Below, piece by piece: positions 10,750-22,800 of a DNA stretch of 64,000 nt (positions are counted from its first letter, which is position 1; every line of letters starts with the position of its first letter). The notes under the pieces are model-generated. The model saw only the letters and a list, made by a program, of their open reading frames with translations. It did not search any database and had not been told where the DNA came from. A program made the translations under genes and the position numbers. Source of the stretch: Tomocerus qinae (Eukaryota > Arthropoda > Collembola > Entomobryomorpha > Tomoceridae); NCBI GenBank assembly GCA_020055645.1, contig CM034547.1:56422909-56486908 (forward strand). Reading direction: 5' to 3'.

Positions 10750-10767
10750 TGGTGCCGAAACCCGGGA
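10750..10767 (+). other. Primer binding site of element B, complementary to tRNA-Phe
   Basis: TGGTGCCGAAACCCGGGA begins directly after the LTR. Its 18 nt are the reverse complement of the conserved 3' end of eukaryotic tRNA-Phe (acceptor start GCCGAAA), including CCA. The tRNA assignment is from knowledge, not a search. Confidence 0.88.
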
Positions 10768-10846
10768 GGAATCAGTGACTTTTGATTCAAAAAGTGAAAA
10801 TTGAGATTTTTGACTGTTGACTATCAATTGTGAGTGATATTCAACC

Positions 10847-11326
10847 ATGGCTACTGGAAGAAGTGATGTTGTTAGGCAGAGCCGAAGACGTGCTGGACAG
10901 TTACCGGAGTTTGGCATGCTAGAAGGAGGTCGCCGACCGAGAAAAGAGGATTTGGAGCAGCCAGCACAAGGCGTGGCAGTTAATACTCCAGTCAACGGTG
11001 GTCGACGTAAAACCCCCTCAAGTGCAGGAAGTGTCAAAACGAGAAGTGGTTCATCGACGACGACGACTACTAGCAAATCTTCACGAAGGATCCTTGAAGC
11101 CGAGTTACAGACAGAGGAGGAGCTTCTTCGATTGGAGGAGGAGATGCTGGCGCGACGTAAGAAAATCGTAGAGAAAAGACTCGCCCTGCAGAGAGCCCGT
11201 ATCGAAGAGGAAGAAGAGGATAGTCAAGAGCTGAGCTCGGAGGAAGACTATCAGACAGTTGACGGTGGTAGGGAGGAAGACGAAGAGGGCTCAAGAGTGG
11301 AGAATTGGGTTAATGAGCAAGAGAAC
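10847..11326 (+). pseudogene. gag: Gag N-terminal part of element B
   Basis: The start ATG at 10847 has good context (CAACCATGG) and lies about 80 bp after the primer binding site. The protein is basic and serine/threonine-rich at first (residues 1-75), then strongly charged, with a likely coiled coil at about residues 78-125 followed by an acidic run. This parallels the gag N-terminus of element A. The frame reaches a stop at 11333-11335, while the homologous reading continues one base on. The break falls at a run of four C at about 11323-11328, consistent with one extra C there. Confidence 0.88.
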
Positions 11327-13529
11327 CCCTCCTGATGATCCGAATCCAGTGGCCACCGCAGCACCAGTGGAAGGAGGTAACGTAGCCATTGATATGATGG
11401 TACAAGCAATAACTGCACTTACTGATCTCCAAGTGAAAAATAGTCAAGGAGCTGACTTTAAAAGTTTTGTGACAAGACAATCAGTGGGAAAGGAACTACC
11501 CGTGTTTTCTGGGGCAGCTGAGGAGTGGCCGTCATTCATCGAAGAATACACGAGTACGACCGAATTATGTAAGTTTACAGATTCTGAAAATTTACGACGA
11601 TTGAGAAAATGCCTTAAGGGTAAGGCGAAGGAGGCAGTTGTATCAATGATGACACTGCCAGCTAATGTACCGAGAGTGATTGAGGCTCTGAAGATGAACT
11701 TTGGACAACCTCGACTTATTGTGCAGTCACTAGTGACCAAAGTGAAAAGTTTGCCAACCTTGAGAGATGACCGACCTCAGTTGACTATAGACATGGCCAA
11801 TGCGGTTCGGAATTTGGTGGCTACGATGGTGAGTGTGGGGAATTTAGGCCATATGGCTAATCCTCAATTAATGGACGAGTTAGCTGTAAAGTTGCCGGCA
11901 TCGATGAGAGGCAGTTGGGCACGAGCAGCAATTGAGAAAAAGTCAGATGTGAGTTTGTCTGATTTTTCGACATGGTTAGACCAGAGGGCGGAGGAGGCCA
12001 ACCTCTATCGAAATATTACCACTGAGAAACAAGAACCAACTCGGGACGATGGGCAGAAGAGCCAGAAAAGAAATCGGAGAGAAGGTGTCTTTGCTACTAG
12101 TGATGAGAAAAGTGAAACCAGTGACGATGGACCTTGTTTGTGTTGTGATAAAAATCACATCCTCAAAAAGTGTCGAGAGTTCATAAAAATGCGTGTGAAA
12201 GACAGAGTGAATCTTGCTAGAGACAAGAGGCTTTGTTTCAAGTGCCTAAAGTCTGGTCACAGGTCTGATCAGTGTGAGGATGACGAAAGTTGTGGTAAGG
12301 ACGGATGTCAGAAGCCACACAGCCGCTATCTGCATTATGAGAAGAAGCCATATGCAGAAAAGTCAAAGCCGGATGCTGAAAAATCCGAAGAGACTTCAGA
12401 GTCAGTCTGCATTAGTCACCAGCAAGGTGAAACTGTGTTACTGTGTGTGCTACCTGTAACTCTGCGTGGGCCGAAAGGAAAAATTAAAACATTTGCCATG
12501 TTGGACACCGCATCAACAGTGACAATGATTTCCGAGGAGGCGGCCATGGCGCTCAAATTAGATGGCCCGAAGACGGAGCTAAATCTAAATTGGATGGATT
12601 CTACTACCAGAAGAGAGAGGGACGTAATGAACGTGTCTGTAGAAATTTCTGGTGTCGACGAAGAAGTGAATTTCACAATGAAAAATGTGAAAGTGAAAAA
12701 GGATTTAAGGCTGCGTGTTCAATCCTTGGATATAAAAAAGTTGAGTCAGAAATGGAAGCATTTGTGTGATGTCAACGTTGAGTCTTTCCGAAATGCAAGG
12801 CCGCATGTTTTGATCGGACAAGACAATAATCAATTTCTGAGACTGTACGAGACCGTTGAAGGCCCTCCTAATGCTCCTTGTGCTTCGAGAACCAAATTAG
12901 GTTGGGTAGTGCACGGGACTGATTCGAATTTATGTGAAAATAAATCTCAAGACTTTGTTAGTCACATTTCCCATCGAGAGAAAAATGACGAAGCATTGCA
13001 TGGACTAGTGAAGGAGTTTTTTAAAACTGAAACCTTTGGTGTAAACCTAAAAGCAGAGAAGCCGCGGTCTAAGGAGGACATACGAGCTCGTCGAATTATA
13101 GATGAAAATGTTGTTCGTGTGGATGACCGTTGGGAGACTGCCCTGCTGTGGCGCAGAGATGATGTGAAACTTCCTGAGAGCAGATTAGCTGCTGAACATA
13201 GACTCAGAAGTATCGAGAAGAAGATGGATCGTGACAATCAATTCGCCGACGAATATTGTCAAAAATTAATCGATTATGAAGCGAAGGGGTACACGAGAAA
13301 ACTGTCAAAGGAGGAAGCGGCTATTCAGACGAATAAGACGTGGTACTTGCCTCACTTTGGAGTTATTAACCCCAACAAACCAGGAAAGCTCCGGTTAGTA
13401 TTCGACGCTGCGGCCAAGAGTCACGGAGTGAGCCTGAATGATGAATTGTTGACCGGACCGGACATGCTATGCTCACTGGTGGGAGTCCTTTTGAAGTTCA
13501 GGGAACGAAGAATTGGATTTTCGGGTGAC
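11327..13529 (+). pseudogene. Gag capsid/nucleocapsid, protease and start of RT of element B
   Basis: The second segment is open for about 2.2 kb. It holds the DUF1759 region from 11490 (KELPVFSGAAEEWPSF), then two zinc-binding knuckles: an unusual CX2CX3HX4C from 12135 and a canonical CX2CX4HX4C (CFKCLKSGHRSDQC) from 12234. The aspartic protease motif AMLDTAST has its Asp codon at 12504-12506. The DUF1758 end VEGPPNAP...TKLGWVVHG follows near 12900, and then the N-terminal part of the reverse transcriptase (LPHFGVINPNKPGKLRLVFDAAAKS) from about 13350. The reading breaks at about 13529 in the RT fingers/palm region, just before a conserved A-E-M-F-H. The offset fits loss of two bases or gain of one. 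Confidence 0.92.
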
Positions 13530-14822
13530 AGCCGAAATGTTCCATCAGGTGCGAGTGAAAACTGAAGATAGAAAAGCCCAGCGATTTCTCTGGCGAGGAA
13601 AAGATCGTGTTCGACCTCCAGACACTTGGGAGATGAATGTGATGACGTTTGGTGCGGCCTGCTCACCAACCCTAGCCCAAGCTGTCAAGAACAAGAATGC
13701 TGAAGAGTTTCGAGCTGAGTTCCCTGGAGCAGTCGATGCAATAGTCAGTCAACACTACGTTGATGACTATCTGGATAGTGTGGATAGTGAGGAACAAGCT
13801 ATTCAAAAAATCCGTGATGTGACAGAGGTTCACAGGAGAGGAGGATTCAAGATTACTAAGTGGATTAGTAATTCTAAGAAAGTACTTGAAGAAATCAATG
13901 CAAAGGAAGAATTGGGAAGCAGCCGCTTGGAGGAAGTCAAGAATCTTGATATGGAATCAGATTTCAAAATTGAACGTGTCCTCGGCCTGCGTTGGAACCC
14001 TAATTCTGATGTTTTTGAATTTGCTACTAATTTTGCAAAAGTTGAGAAGACTATTGTTACGGGAAGTAAGATACCTACAAAGAGGGAAATGCTGAAACTC
14101 GTTATGTCAATCTTTGACCCGGTAGGATTTCTGTGTCCTTTCATTGTGCGGGCGAAGATATTATTACAAGAAGTTTGGCGAGCGGGAATTGGTTGGGATG
14201 ACCAGTTAACCGAAGACTTGAATGAGAAGTGGCAGTCGTGGATCAAGGATTTGCAGGACATTTGTTATGTGAAGATTCCACGATGCTACAGCAAACGAAT
14301 AGAGAAAGTACAGTCAGTTCAGTTGCATGTTTTTTGTGATGCTTCGTCACAAGCCTTTGCTGCTGTCGCTTACCTGAGGATTGATGTCGGAGGATCCGTA
14401 GAAGTTGTAATATGTGCGGCGAAATCTGGGGTGGCACCCCTTAAGCCAATTTCCATCCCGAGGTTGGAGTTGCAAGCTGCTGTGATGGGGACGAGACTGG
14501 CCACAACATTAAGAGAAGAACATCGAATAAAATTCGATTGTGTGCATTTTTGGAGCGACTCTCGAACTGTTATATGCTGGATCCGATCTGACGCTCGCAA
14601 ATATAAACCATTTGTCAGTCATCGGATTGGAGAGATCCTGGAGACTTCTGAAGTGAACGAATGGCATTGGGTCCCTACTGGAGAAAATGTTGCAGATGAG
14701 GCGACGAGGGATTCTATGGAAAATGATCTGACTGAGAGGAGCCGTTGGATTAATGGGCCACAATTCCTGCTGGAACCTAAATGTGAGTGGCCACGAGAGA
14801 AGGAGATATCTCTTCAGACGGG
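13530..14822 (+). pseudogene. pol: Reverse transcriptase and RNase H of element B
   Basis: This segment starts with AEMFHQVRV and holds the RT catalytic YVDD at 13756-13767, within QHYVDDYLDS. The Pao connection region follows (GLRWNPNSDVFEF, then KREMLKLVMSIFDPVGFLCPF). The RNase H domain runs from about 14310: Asp at 14338 in FCDASSQAFAA, Glu at 14467 in IPRLELQAAV, Asp at 14557 in WSDSRTVICW, and Asp at 14695 in NVADEATR, so all four acidic residues are present. The enzyme would copy the RNA and degrade the template strand. The reading ends at a G4 run at about 14819-14823, consistent with one extra G. The internal frame is otherwise clean for 1.3 kb. Confidence 0.94.
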
Positions 14823-15140
14823 GAGTCTCAGAAGAAATAAAATCGATGGAGTACGTACTTGCAGCTGACCATGAAGATTGGATCTCCTGGTATCTGGCAA
14901 AGTACTCTACCTGGACTGGACTTGTGAGAGTGACAGCTTGGATCCTTCGCTTCAAGAGCAATTGTAAATTGAAGAAGTCGGAGAGGATGCTTGAGGAAGT
15001 CACTATTGCCGTCTGAATGTGAAGCAGCAGAGATTGTACTGACAAGGATTTCTCAGTGGCAATCGTTTGCTAATGAAATCAGACATTTGCTTAAAGGGAA
15101 GCCGATACCAAGAGAGAGTCGGCTAAATACTTTAAGATTT
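14823..15140 (+). pseudogene. RNase H-integrase linker of element B, two frames
   Basis: The linker continues in a third frame (SMEYVLAADHEDWISWYLAKYSTW) to about 14992. It then moves one base on, where the reading passes through PSECEAAEIVLTRISQWQSF and KGKPIPRESRLNTLRFF up to about 15140. Such linker sequence, with a tryptophan-rich segment, is usual before the BEL/Pao integrase. Two indels bound the second piece. The one near 15140 lies in a T5 run and is consistent with one lost T. Confidence 0.82.
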
Positions 15141-15781
15141 TTCTGGACGACAATCAAGTATTGAGACTTAGTGAAAGGACTGTCAAATCTCCAGAATTAT
15201 CATTTGACGCGAAGCAGCCAATTGTGTTGGACCCGAAGAATATTTACACCCGGCTGATAATTCAAGATTATCATGTTCGAGCGAGACACCATGGCCAGGA
15301 AGCTGTAGTGAGCCAATTACAGCAAAAGTATTGGATCCTGAATGTCAGGACTGCGGTGAAAAGTGCATGGAATAACTGTCAGGAGTGTAAGATATCAAGA
15401 GCTATCTCAAGAAATCCTGAGATGGGGGATTTACCTGAAATTCGAGTAACGAGAGCTGAAAGACCCTTTTCAGTGACGGGCGTCGACTACTTCGGGCCCA
15501 TGGAAGTCACTATTGGGCGAAGACGAGAAAAGAGGTATGGTGTGCTATTTACGTGCCTTGCTACGAGGGCAGTGTACCTGAAATTAGCTAATTCCCTTTC
15601 TACCGACTCATGTATCATGGCGATTCGGAGGATGATCGGGAGGAGAGGAAACCCAACCAAGATGTATTCGGATAACGGAACGAATTTTCGAGGAGCAGAT
15701 GCGGAGCTTCGGAAATCAATTCAAGAATTGGACGAAAAGAGGATCATGGAAGATCTGACTCCGTGGAATAGAGTGGCATTT
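15141..15781 (+). pseudogene. Integrase zinc-binding domain and first part of catalytic core, element B
   Basis: The segment opens with LDDNQVLRLSERT. A zinc-binding HHCC domain follows, with the histidines in the DYHVRARHHG stretch and the cysteines in NCQECKISRA. The catalytic core shows Asp at 15485 in VTGVDYFGPMEV and Asp at 15671 in MYSDNGTNFRGAD. The frame then breaks at a T4 run (15779-15782), consistent with one extra T, just before the conserved glutamate. The enzyme would insert the cDNA with a 5-bp stagger, matching the observed duplication. Confidence 0.93.
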
Positions 15782-16526
15782 TATTGCACCTTCTTCCCCA
15801 TTTATGGGAGGGGCGTGGGAGCGGCTAGTGAAGTCTGTGAAGATCGCTCTGAAAGCCACGTTGAAGGAACGTGCCCCGAAGGAGGAGACCCTTCAAACTC
15901 TTTTAATTGAAGCTGAGAGTGTCGTGAACAGCCGTCCACTGACACATGTATCAATAGACCCGGATGATGAACCGGCCCTGACGCCCTACAATTTTTTGAT
16001 TGGGACGTCTACTATAGCAGCAGCTCCAGGAATGTTTTCGGATGACGAATTTTATCTCCGTAAACAATGGAGAGTTGCTCAGAGACTAGCGGATATGTTT
16101 TGGCGGCGGTGGATTGCTGAATATTTGCCGTCATTAACTCGGAGGAAGAAATGGCATCGGACTACAGATCCAGTGAAAATTGGGGATCTGGTGATTATCG
16201 CGGATGGGAACCTGGAAAGAGGATTCTGGCCCAGAGGGAAGATTGTCGCCACCTACCCAGGAAAGGACTGTGTCGTACGAGTAGTGGATGTCAAGACCAG
16301 CACCGGAATACTTCGAAGACCCGTTGGCAAATTATGCGTTTTGGATGTCGCTAGGAGAGTGGACAAAACCAGTTCTGCCACTGGGGGGAGTATGTGTCCG
16401 GGGGAATTGAAGACTGAGACTAGCCTGGGAAATAATTCAAATCTCAAGCCGGGAATGCGAGAGAAGCCAACGGCGGTTGGCGAGAAGAAAGAGAGAAGCA
16501 GTGGCAAACAAGAAGCCGTCCCGTAA
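15782..16526 (+). pseudogene. Integrase C-part and DUF5641 tail of element B
   Basis: This segment carries the third catalytic residue, Glu at 15819 in MGGAWERLVKSVK, followed by AESVVNSRPLTH. The DUF5641-type C-terminal domain runs from about 16090 (FWRRWIAEYLPSL ... KIGDLVII ... FWPRGKIVATYPGKD ... RPVGKLCVL). The reading passes through the polypurine tract and 134 bases into the 3' LTR, ending at TAA 16524-16526. The LTR-encoded tail is basic and lysine-rich and shows no domain. The segment has no internal stop. Confidence 0.93.
16383..16390 (+). other. Polypurine tract of element B
   Basis: GGGGGGAG followed by TA directly precedes the 3' LTR. It is read as codons of the pol reading frame at the same time. 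Confidence 0.85.
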
Positions 16527-16874
16527 GGTCGTACGAGAACGAGAGCAGAAGCGTGTTGAGCGGAACCACGAGGCTCGAAGAAAATAGTGGATTATAGTTT
16601 TCCATTTCATTTTCCATTTTGCAATTTATTTTGTGTGAATATTTGTAATTTGATTTGAGCTTTGTGTGTTAATAAATAGTTAGAAATAACTGATTTTTGT
16701 AGTTAGTGAAACTACACATTATTGAGCAGGGCATAGGTTAGTGTCAGTGGCTCATGATCAGTGTGATCAACGATTAGAGTGAGTTGAGTTATATTTTAGT
16801 AAGTCCACTTAGCTACGTAGTTCTAGGTGTATTTCGGCATAGAATTAGGTAGAGTGAAGTTGGCCAAAAATACA
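16393..16874 (+). repeat. 3' LTR of element B
   Basis: This is the 482-bp copy of 10276-10749 with an 8-bp expansion at about 16599-16608 (TTTTCCATTTCATTTT against TTCATTTT). The AATAAA signal is at 16671-16676. Confidence 0.96.
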
Positions 16875-16879
16875 GTACT
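16875..16879. repeat. Target site duplication of element B, right copy
   Basis: GTACT directly follows the 3' LTR and matches 10271-10275. Confidence 0.92.
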
Positions 16880-19800
16880 ATCTATCGGTCTCTAATACTA
16901 AACAATTTCCAGATATCACAGGGCTATTACAATGTCAGACCAAGTTTTGCATGTTGCAAAATACATAACCTCACTATAGAGAAGCTATCTAAAAGTAAAT
17001 AAGAATATCTAGGTGAATGAGTGTCATGTCTTATCGAACTATACTTACACACATAAGCAATTCTGCTAAGGACATAAGTGCTGTATATAGTTGGGTATAA
17101 CAGCCTTTCATTTACTAGATAAAGAAAGCTATTCCAAAATAGGATAACATAACCATTGGAGACATCTGAGTAAACCGTTGTGGCGGAAGTGTCTTTGTGC
17201 ATAGGAGCTTTGTGTGTAGCTATGGGATGTTATCTGGGACATAACATAATGCTGGCGGAATTCCGATGTTATGGAGCAACATTTTCAATGACAAACGAGT
17301 CCAATTCCAAGCCTGGCTTCTCTTGTCGTCTTCCCTCCCTTACAACATACATACCTACCTATGAATGCTACAGTGCCTCTAATCGTAACTAACAGAGTCA
17401 TGTGTATGTATCTCCTAGTATATAGTAGTTCATCCATATACTCTAGTATGTCCATACTTTAGTTACTGTTAGAAGAACACATTCAAAACTTAGCTAACTC
17501 AGGACTCCACTAGTGCTAACTTAACATACAGTACACTTACTCCGTCACTACAGTTGACTTGACTCTTTCTATCGCAAAAACAGATAGGATAGGACAGAGG
17601 CAAGTCAGGAGTGCCATTCTATGGACCCGCTGTGACTTCCCTTTCCTCCAGCAACACTTCTATTCCAGTCCTAACTGAAGCGACGTAACTGTGTGTATCT
17701 GGAACAGAGTCTTTTAGCTTTACACAAGAGATACATAGATAGTTACTACACATAGAATAATAACATAACATATATTTACCATATCTTCCGTATAGAGATA
17801 GACTATTGGAGACTCTGTCTGGTTTTGAACTATCAACTATCTTTACATGAAAGTACATAATAGAAAGCCATGCTGGTTTGGTTTGACTTCACTTGCCTAA
17901 CAAACAACCAAGCCTAACCAAAGTAAACCACCAAACCCCTATATAATTTGTGTAGTAGGAGTCTTGTGCGTACTATATAATCGATGGACTACTATGTACA
18001 TAGACATGTGATGTGAATTGTGAAAGATACATTTTTACAATGCTCAAGCGTGAGAGTGGGTGTCAGTGAAAGATATGTGCCGCTGTTCAATGTTCGGAAG
18101 TAGTATGTACACACTTCCAGGCCAAAAAGAAAGTTAGCAGGGTAGGCATGCAAGTAAAACGAATTGTTCCTGAAAGTACTTCAGATATGCACATAGAACT
18201 GTAAACGAGGAAACAAATGTATCATTCTCAGATGTAGATATGAGTTCATATAATGTATATACATGCGTCAGATTTGTTTTCCCCAAATATCGCAAGTGCA
18301 TACAGAAAAGTATTGAAGAAAACCAGAAAATCTGTGCGGAAGGGTTGAGTCCGTTTCCGATTCTTTCGTCTCGGTTAGTTCGTTTTAGGGAGCATGAGGA
18401 GTTGAGCCAACTGAAAACTAAGCAAAGCAGTGCATCGGAACGCGGCACGGCATAATATGTATATATCTCTATAGAACGGATGGCAAAGCAGTTGAACGCA
18501 TTCGGGCGTTCACTCTTAGACTTGAACTTATCGCAATGCTCCTACGTTCTACCATTTTGTGACGTGTGCATGTAAGCACCGAATGCATGTACGGAGATGT
18601 ACTTGAATTTTTTTTCAACTGCTAAGAATCTAGTCATTTGCATTCGAAACCAAAATCAAATCGGACAAAATGTATACGAAGTGTTCTTAGATCAAAGTTC
18701 AATGCTTTCTCGACAAAATGCACACAAACATACAATTTCCCCCTCTTCCGTCCAAATCCTTCTTTCACTTTCGCCAAAAAGACAAAAGGACATAGGTAGG
18801 TAACTTACGATCTAACTTGGGCAAAGTGCTTAGGAATTTATATCTGCCTCTATATACATATAGTTTAGCTTGATCACACAAGTTCTGTGCAGTGCAGTAA
18901 GTACACAGAATAGTACAATGCACTCAGCTCCACTTCAGAACAGTTGAATTGGCTAACAAGTACTACCAATATATCTGTAGCCTATATTAAGACTTTATAC
19001 TACGCTATCGCGGTAATGCTCATCTTACATACAATTTCACCAACTATATAGTGAGCTAGTTTCCTTATAACACAAAATGTTACTGTGTGTAGATATGAAT
19101 TGTTTGTAGTATTTATCTGTACGTGTAGAGCACATGAGAGTATTTGAACTTACAATTAGTTTAGCGTAGAATTGTATAGTATAGCCCATAGTAGACAGGA
19201 ACTAGTGCTGGTAAATGGCAAAAGTATTCAAATGTTATGGCTTGACTAAGTCGAAATTATGTGAACTTGGTTATTTGTGGCCTGGCGGCCTCCTTTGCTA
19301 CTACTCTTCAGTCTCCTATGCTATTTCCTCTATAAAATATTATCATACGAGAGAGTTTTGGTTGGGTTAAATTTACTTGGATTATCGTGAGCTCAAGGAA
19401 GGTCTGATATGGGCTAGTCAACTAGTGCTCTATAGATTATAGTATTTAAATATATACAAACTGTGAAATAAGGATAACATTTAAATATTTACATATTATA
19501 TTAAGTAGGAGAAAGTATCCGGTAGTTTATTTTGGAGAGTTGCATACCAGAATTGCTTCCCTTAGTATATATAATGTGTATATATACCCAGTAAGTATTA
19601 ATAAGTAGATATATAAATAAAATTGTTTCTAAACAAGTGAATATTCAGTTAGAGAGAAGTTTTAGAGAAAGAGAGAATAGGAAGACAAGGAGGAAGGGAA
19701 AGTCAATGTAAAAGGGGAGCAAATTAGTGTAACGCGAATAAAATAGGATGATGGGGTAAACACTGGGTTATATCTGTACTCTAGTCAACCAGTGCAAAAC

Positions 19801-22800
19801 AATCAAAATGAACCTTTGATATACTCGTGTTAGGTAATAGTGAACTGAACTGCTTAACTCGTTTATAAGGAAAAAGCTATTGCAAAGTCGAGGCAGTCAC
19901 GACGGAAATTACACGGAGGAGGATGCAGTTGAGTTAGGAGTTTAAATGAGAGTATAAAACAAGTGTGGCCGTAGTCCTAGGGTCTCTAATGTTAGAATTA
20001 GGCTCGGTTGGGGTGAAATGTTGAAATAAGAGACGGGAAGGAGGAGACAAATAATGGATGGAGGAAACACTCGTGAAAAGTGAGAGGAGAAAATTTCCCG
20101 TAGAAAAATGAAACAATTATCACCCCATAATTTCTCAATGAACATTCCTTTAGTTGACTAAAAATCAACTGAACTTTTGCAGTTAATACTGGCTACACTC
20201 CCTCTGCTTTGTCATTAAAACATTGCTGCCCCACTTCATTTCACTTTCCTTGTATTGCATACACTATTTTCTTTCCCAGCACACAATGCTTCAATAGCAC
20301 TTGGTAAAGACTCTATGATAAGACTACATTTATTATACCAAGTTAAGAATGGACCTTTTTCTAGTTGCTTTGCTCACTGCGCGAACAATTAGAAGCGATT
20401 AAGGAAAGTTGAGTTGACTAACTTGACTTGAATTCATCCCAACTATTCAACACTTGAGTAAAAACACATTTACATTAAATTAAGCCAAGTCTAATTTCTA
20501 ATCTGTGACGCAGTGACTTCCTCTGCTTTGTTTTTGTCATGAGATTATCATGTAAATATAAACGGGCACAAGTTGATCTGTGTATTTATATTATAAATTA
20601 AAGGGGATGGCACTCACATGTACCAAAAGCGTCTAACCGTTTTAAATATTCACTTATGTCCGGGAGTAATTTACGTAGAAGCGGAACACTAAGGGTAGTA
20701 ACACTAGAGTGCTATCATTTACCTTTAAAGTACTAAATACATTAAAGTTCAAACTAGAGCATTAAATAAGCATACATTTGCAGAAATCTTACTCATTAGA
20801 AGAGAAAGTAAAAGAAAGGACAATGTAAAGTGGGCGTAAAAGTATATTAGGTACATAAAACAAATGTAAGTAAAAGAACTCAGCTCATGCAAGACTTATA
20901 AACACTTTCTACTTGGCGGGGTTGATATAAGCATAGGAAGACTTGGCCATTGTACTTATGTAATGTTTCTTCTCAGTAAATGGCAAAGTGTAGACATTTG
21001 CCAAAAGTTTTTTCCCGCTGCTTTTCATTACAATTCATTTTATTTGAGTCCCGGACGGAACCTTTTCACCATTTCATGAGTTGAACTCAAAACGCACATT
21101 TCCGCTGTATTTCATGCATACAATTTCAAGTGACTAAACTTTACTATATGCACTCCATATACTGTAAATAGCACATGAATGACAAAAGACAGAAGAGGGA
21201 AAGGGAGACAAGTACGAGTCGACGACAAAAGCCCAAAATAGTTTTAGCGCACAGAGTCAACGTAAGTTTAACTTCCAGTCTTACACTTTCCCTTTAGTTG
21301 ACTTGACTTTGTTTTACTAAACCAGACCAGAGCCAGAATGAGTAATACCTACATAATGTATATACAGACAAGTGAAACTGCATTGGACTACATTACGGAA
21401 GGACAATACATGTTTCCTCGCGGCACGATCAGTGCTGGTAGACGACATTCAAATAGATCTGTTCGTACGACCTAGGAGAGTGTAGCAGTTTATTGATGAG
21501 TAGAAAAACTAAACTGGCGGCTTGTCTTTCCCTTTCCAAGTTAACAGAAAAGCAAAGAATGAACCAAACCAAGTAGCACTATAAATTTATGTAGCCATAT
21601 AGCAAAGACACACAGTAGGGTAGATAGTAAATTTGTAGCAAGTACCAGTTCGAGAAAAAGACAACGCAGAGGATAGACAACGTATACAACACAATCTTCA
21701 AGAAGAAAGTTCGATGAAAGTCGTGTCGTGTCTTATCCAGTCGTTGAGGTAACTTTCCTCAGGCTATTAACCACCAAATCTATCCTTCTCAGCCTATTTC
21801 TCGACAAAAAACATACATTTATCCTTGATAACGGATATAGAACTTATGTATATTACATATGCTCATAAGTACTAGTCAAAACATTATAGAGTACTGTAAA
21901 AATACTCACCTACACACATGTACTGTGTCACTCTGTCCCATATACCTCCTATATGTACAATTATACTACTAAGGATAGAAACAGCAAAGATGTCCAAGAT
22001 ACACAGTTTAACTGCGTTCTCCACCAAAATCCGTACATTATCATGGTTTGGATTCGTCGGATCTTACGGCGTAGTTTTACGTCTTGCTACTCCAACACTT
22101 TCTTAGTACACAAGGTGATACACATGTACTAGTATTCGGATGTATGAGTCTACAGACGCAATACATCTACTGCTTGTCTATTACACACAAGACAAGACAG
22201 GACAGACTCATCTCTTTTCTTTTTTCGAGTTGCCTTTTCCCCAGAATTGTCTATTTTTTGTTGACTACAGTTTTTTCTTTTCCATGCTAGAGTTTACTCG
22301 ACTTGACTTACACACGGACTATTGTATGTATGTTTTTGTGTATACATGTCTGATACTTGGTCTTCCATGATCGTCTTTTATCTACTTGGTACTTTTGCTA
22401 AATATAAATGGTAAAATGAATAGAGTGCCTTACCAAAGAATTGAAAACAAGTCTCATGTGGCCTGACATGTCTTTTCATAGTCCCTACTTTACCACGCAG
22501 TAGATAATATTGGAAATGTATTGATATTCTGGGCTCACAATGCAATAATATAACAATTCATTTCAGACGGAAAATATATAAAACAGTAACCCCATACCAT
22601 TAATTTTCAGGTAGATATATTAATTACTATATTTAGCGTATAGATATGTTTTGTACCCGATTGTCAATTTATGATGCTGTAGTACATGTCCATCTACAAA
22701 ATTTGTAAAAAATAGCTACTAGTAAGCATCAATGATAATTAGCTAAAGATCATGTTTACTAACGCAAACGGTACCTTGTTATGTTGTTTGGGTGAAAAAA

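Larger units (their letters stand above)
10276..16874 (+). mobile_element. BEL/Pao LTR retrotransposon B, full length but frameshifted
   Basis: This is a 6,599-bp element with LTRs starting TGTGTCCGGG and ending AATACA, flanked by the 5-bp duplication GTACT (10271-10275 and 16875-16879). It carries the complete BEL/Pao order: gag with DUF1759 and zinc knuckles, DUF1758 protease, reverse transcriptase (YVDD), RNase H, integrase with zinc-binding and DDE parts, and a C-terminal DUF5641 domain whose reading ends inside the 3' LTR. About six indels break the frame, but I find no nonsense codon in the correct frame. The LTRs match apart from one 8-bp indel, indicating very recent insertion. Confidence 0.96.

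Noticed and set aside
11259-11335. Overlap of two frames in element B as a programmed +1 shift between gag and pol
   Set aside because: The junction lies in the middle of gag, not at the gag-pol border, and sits on a C4 run, so an indel or sequencing error is more likely.
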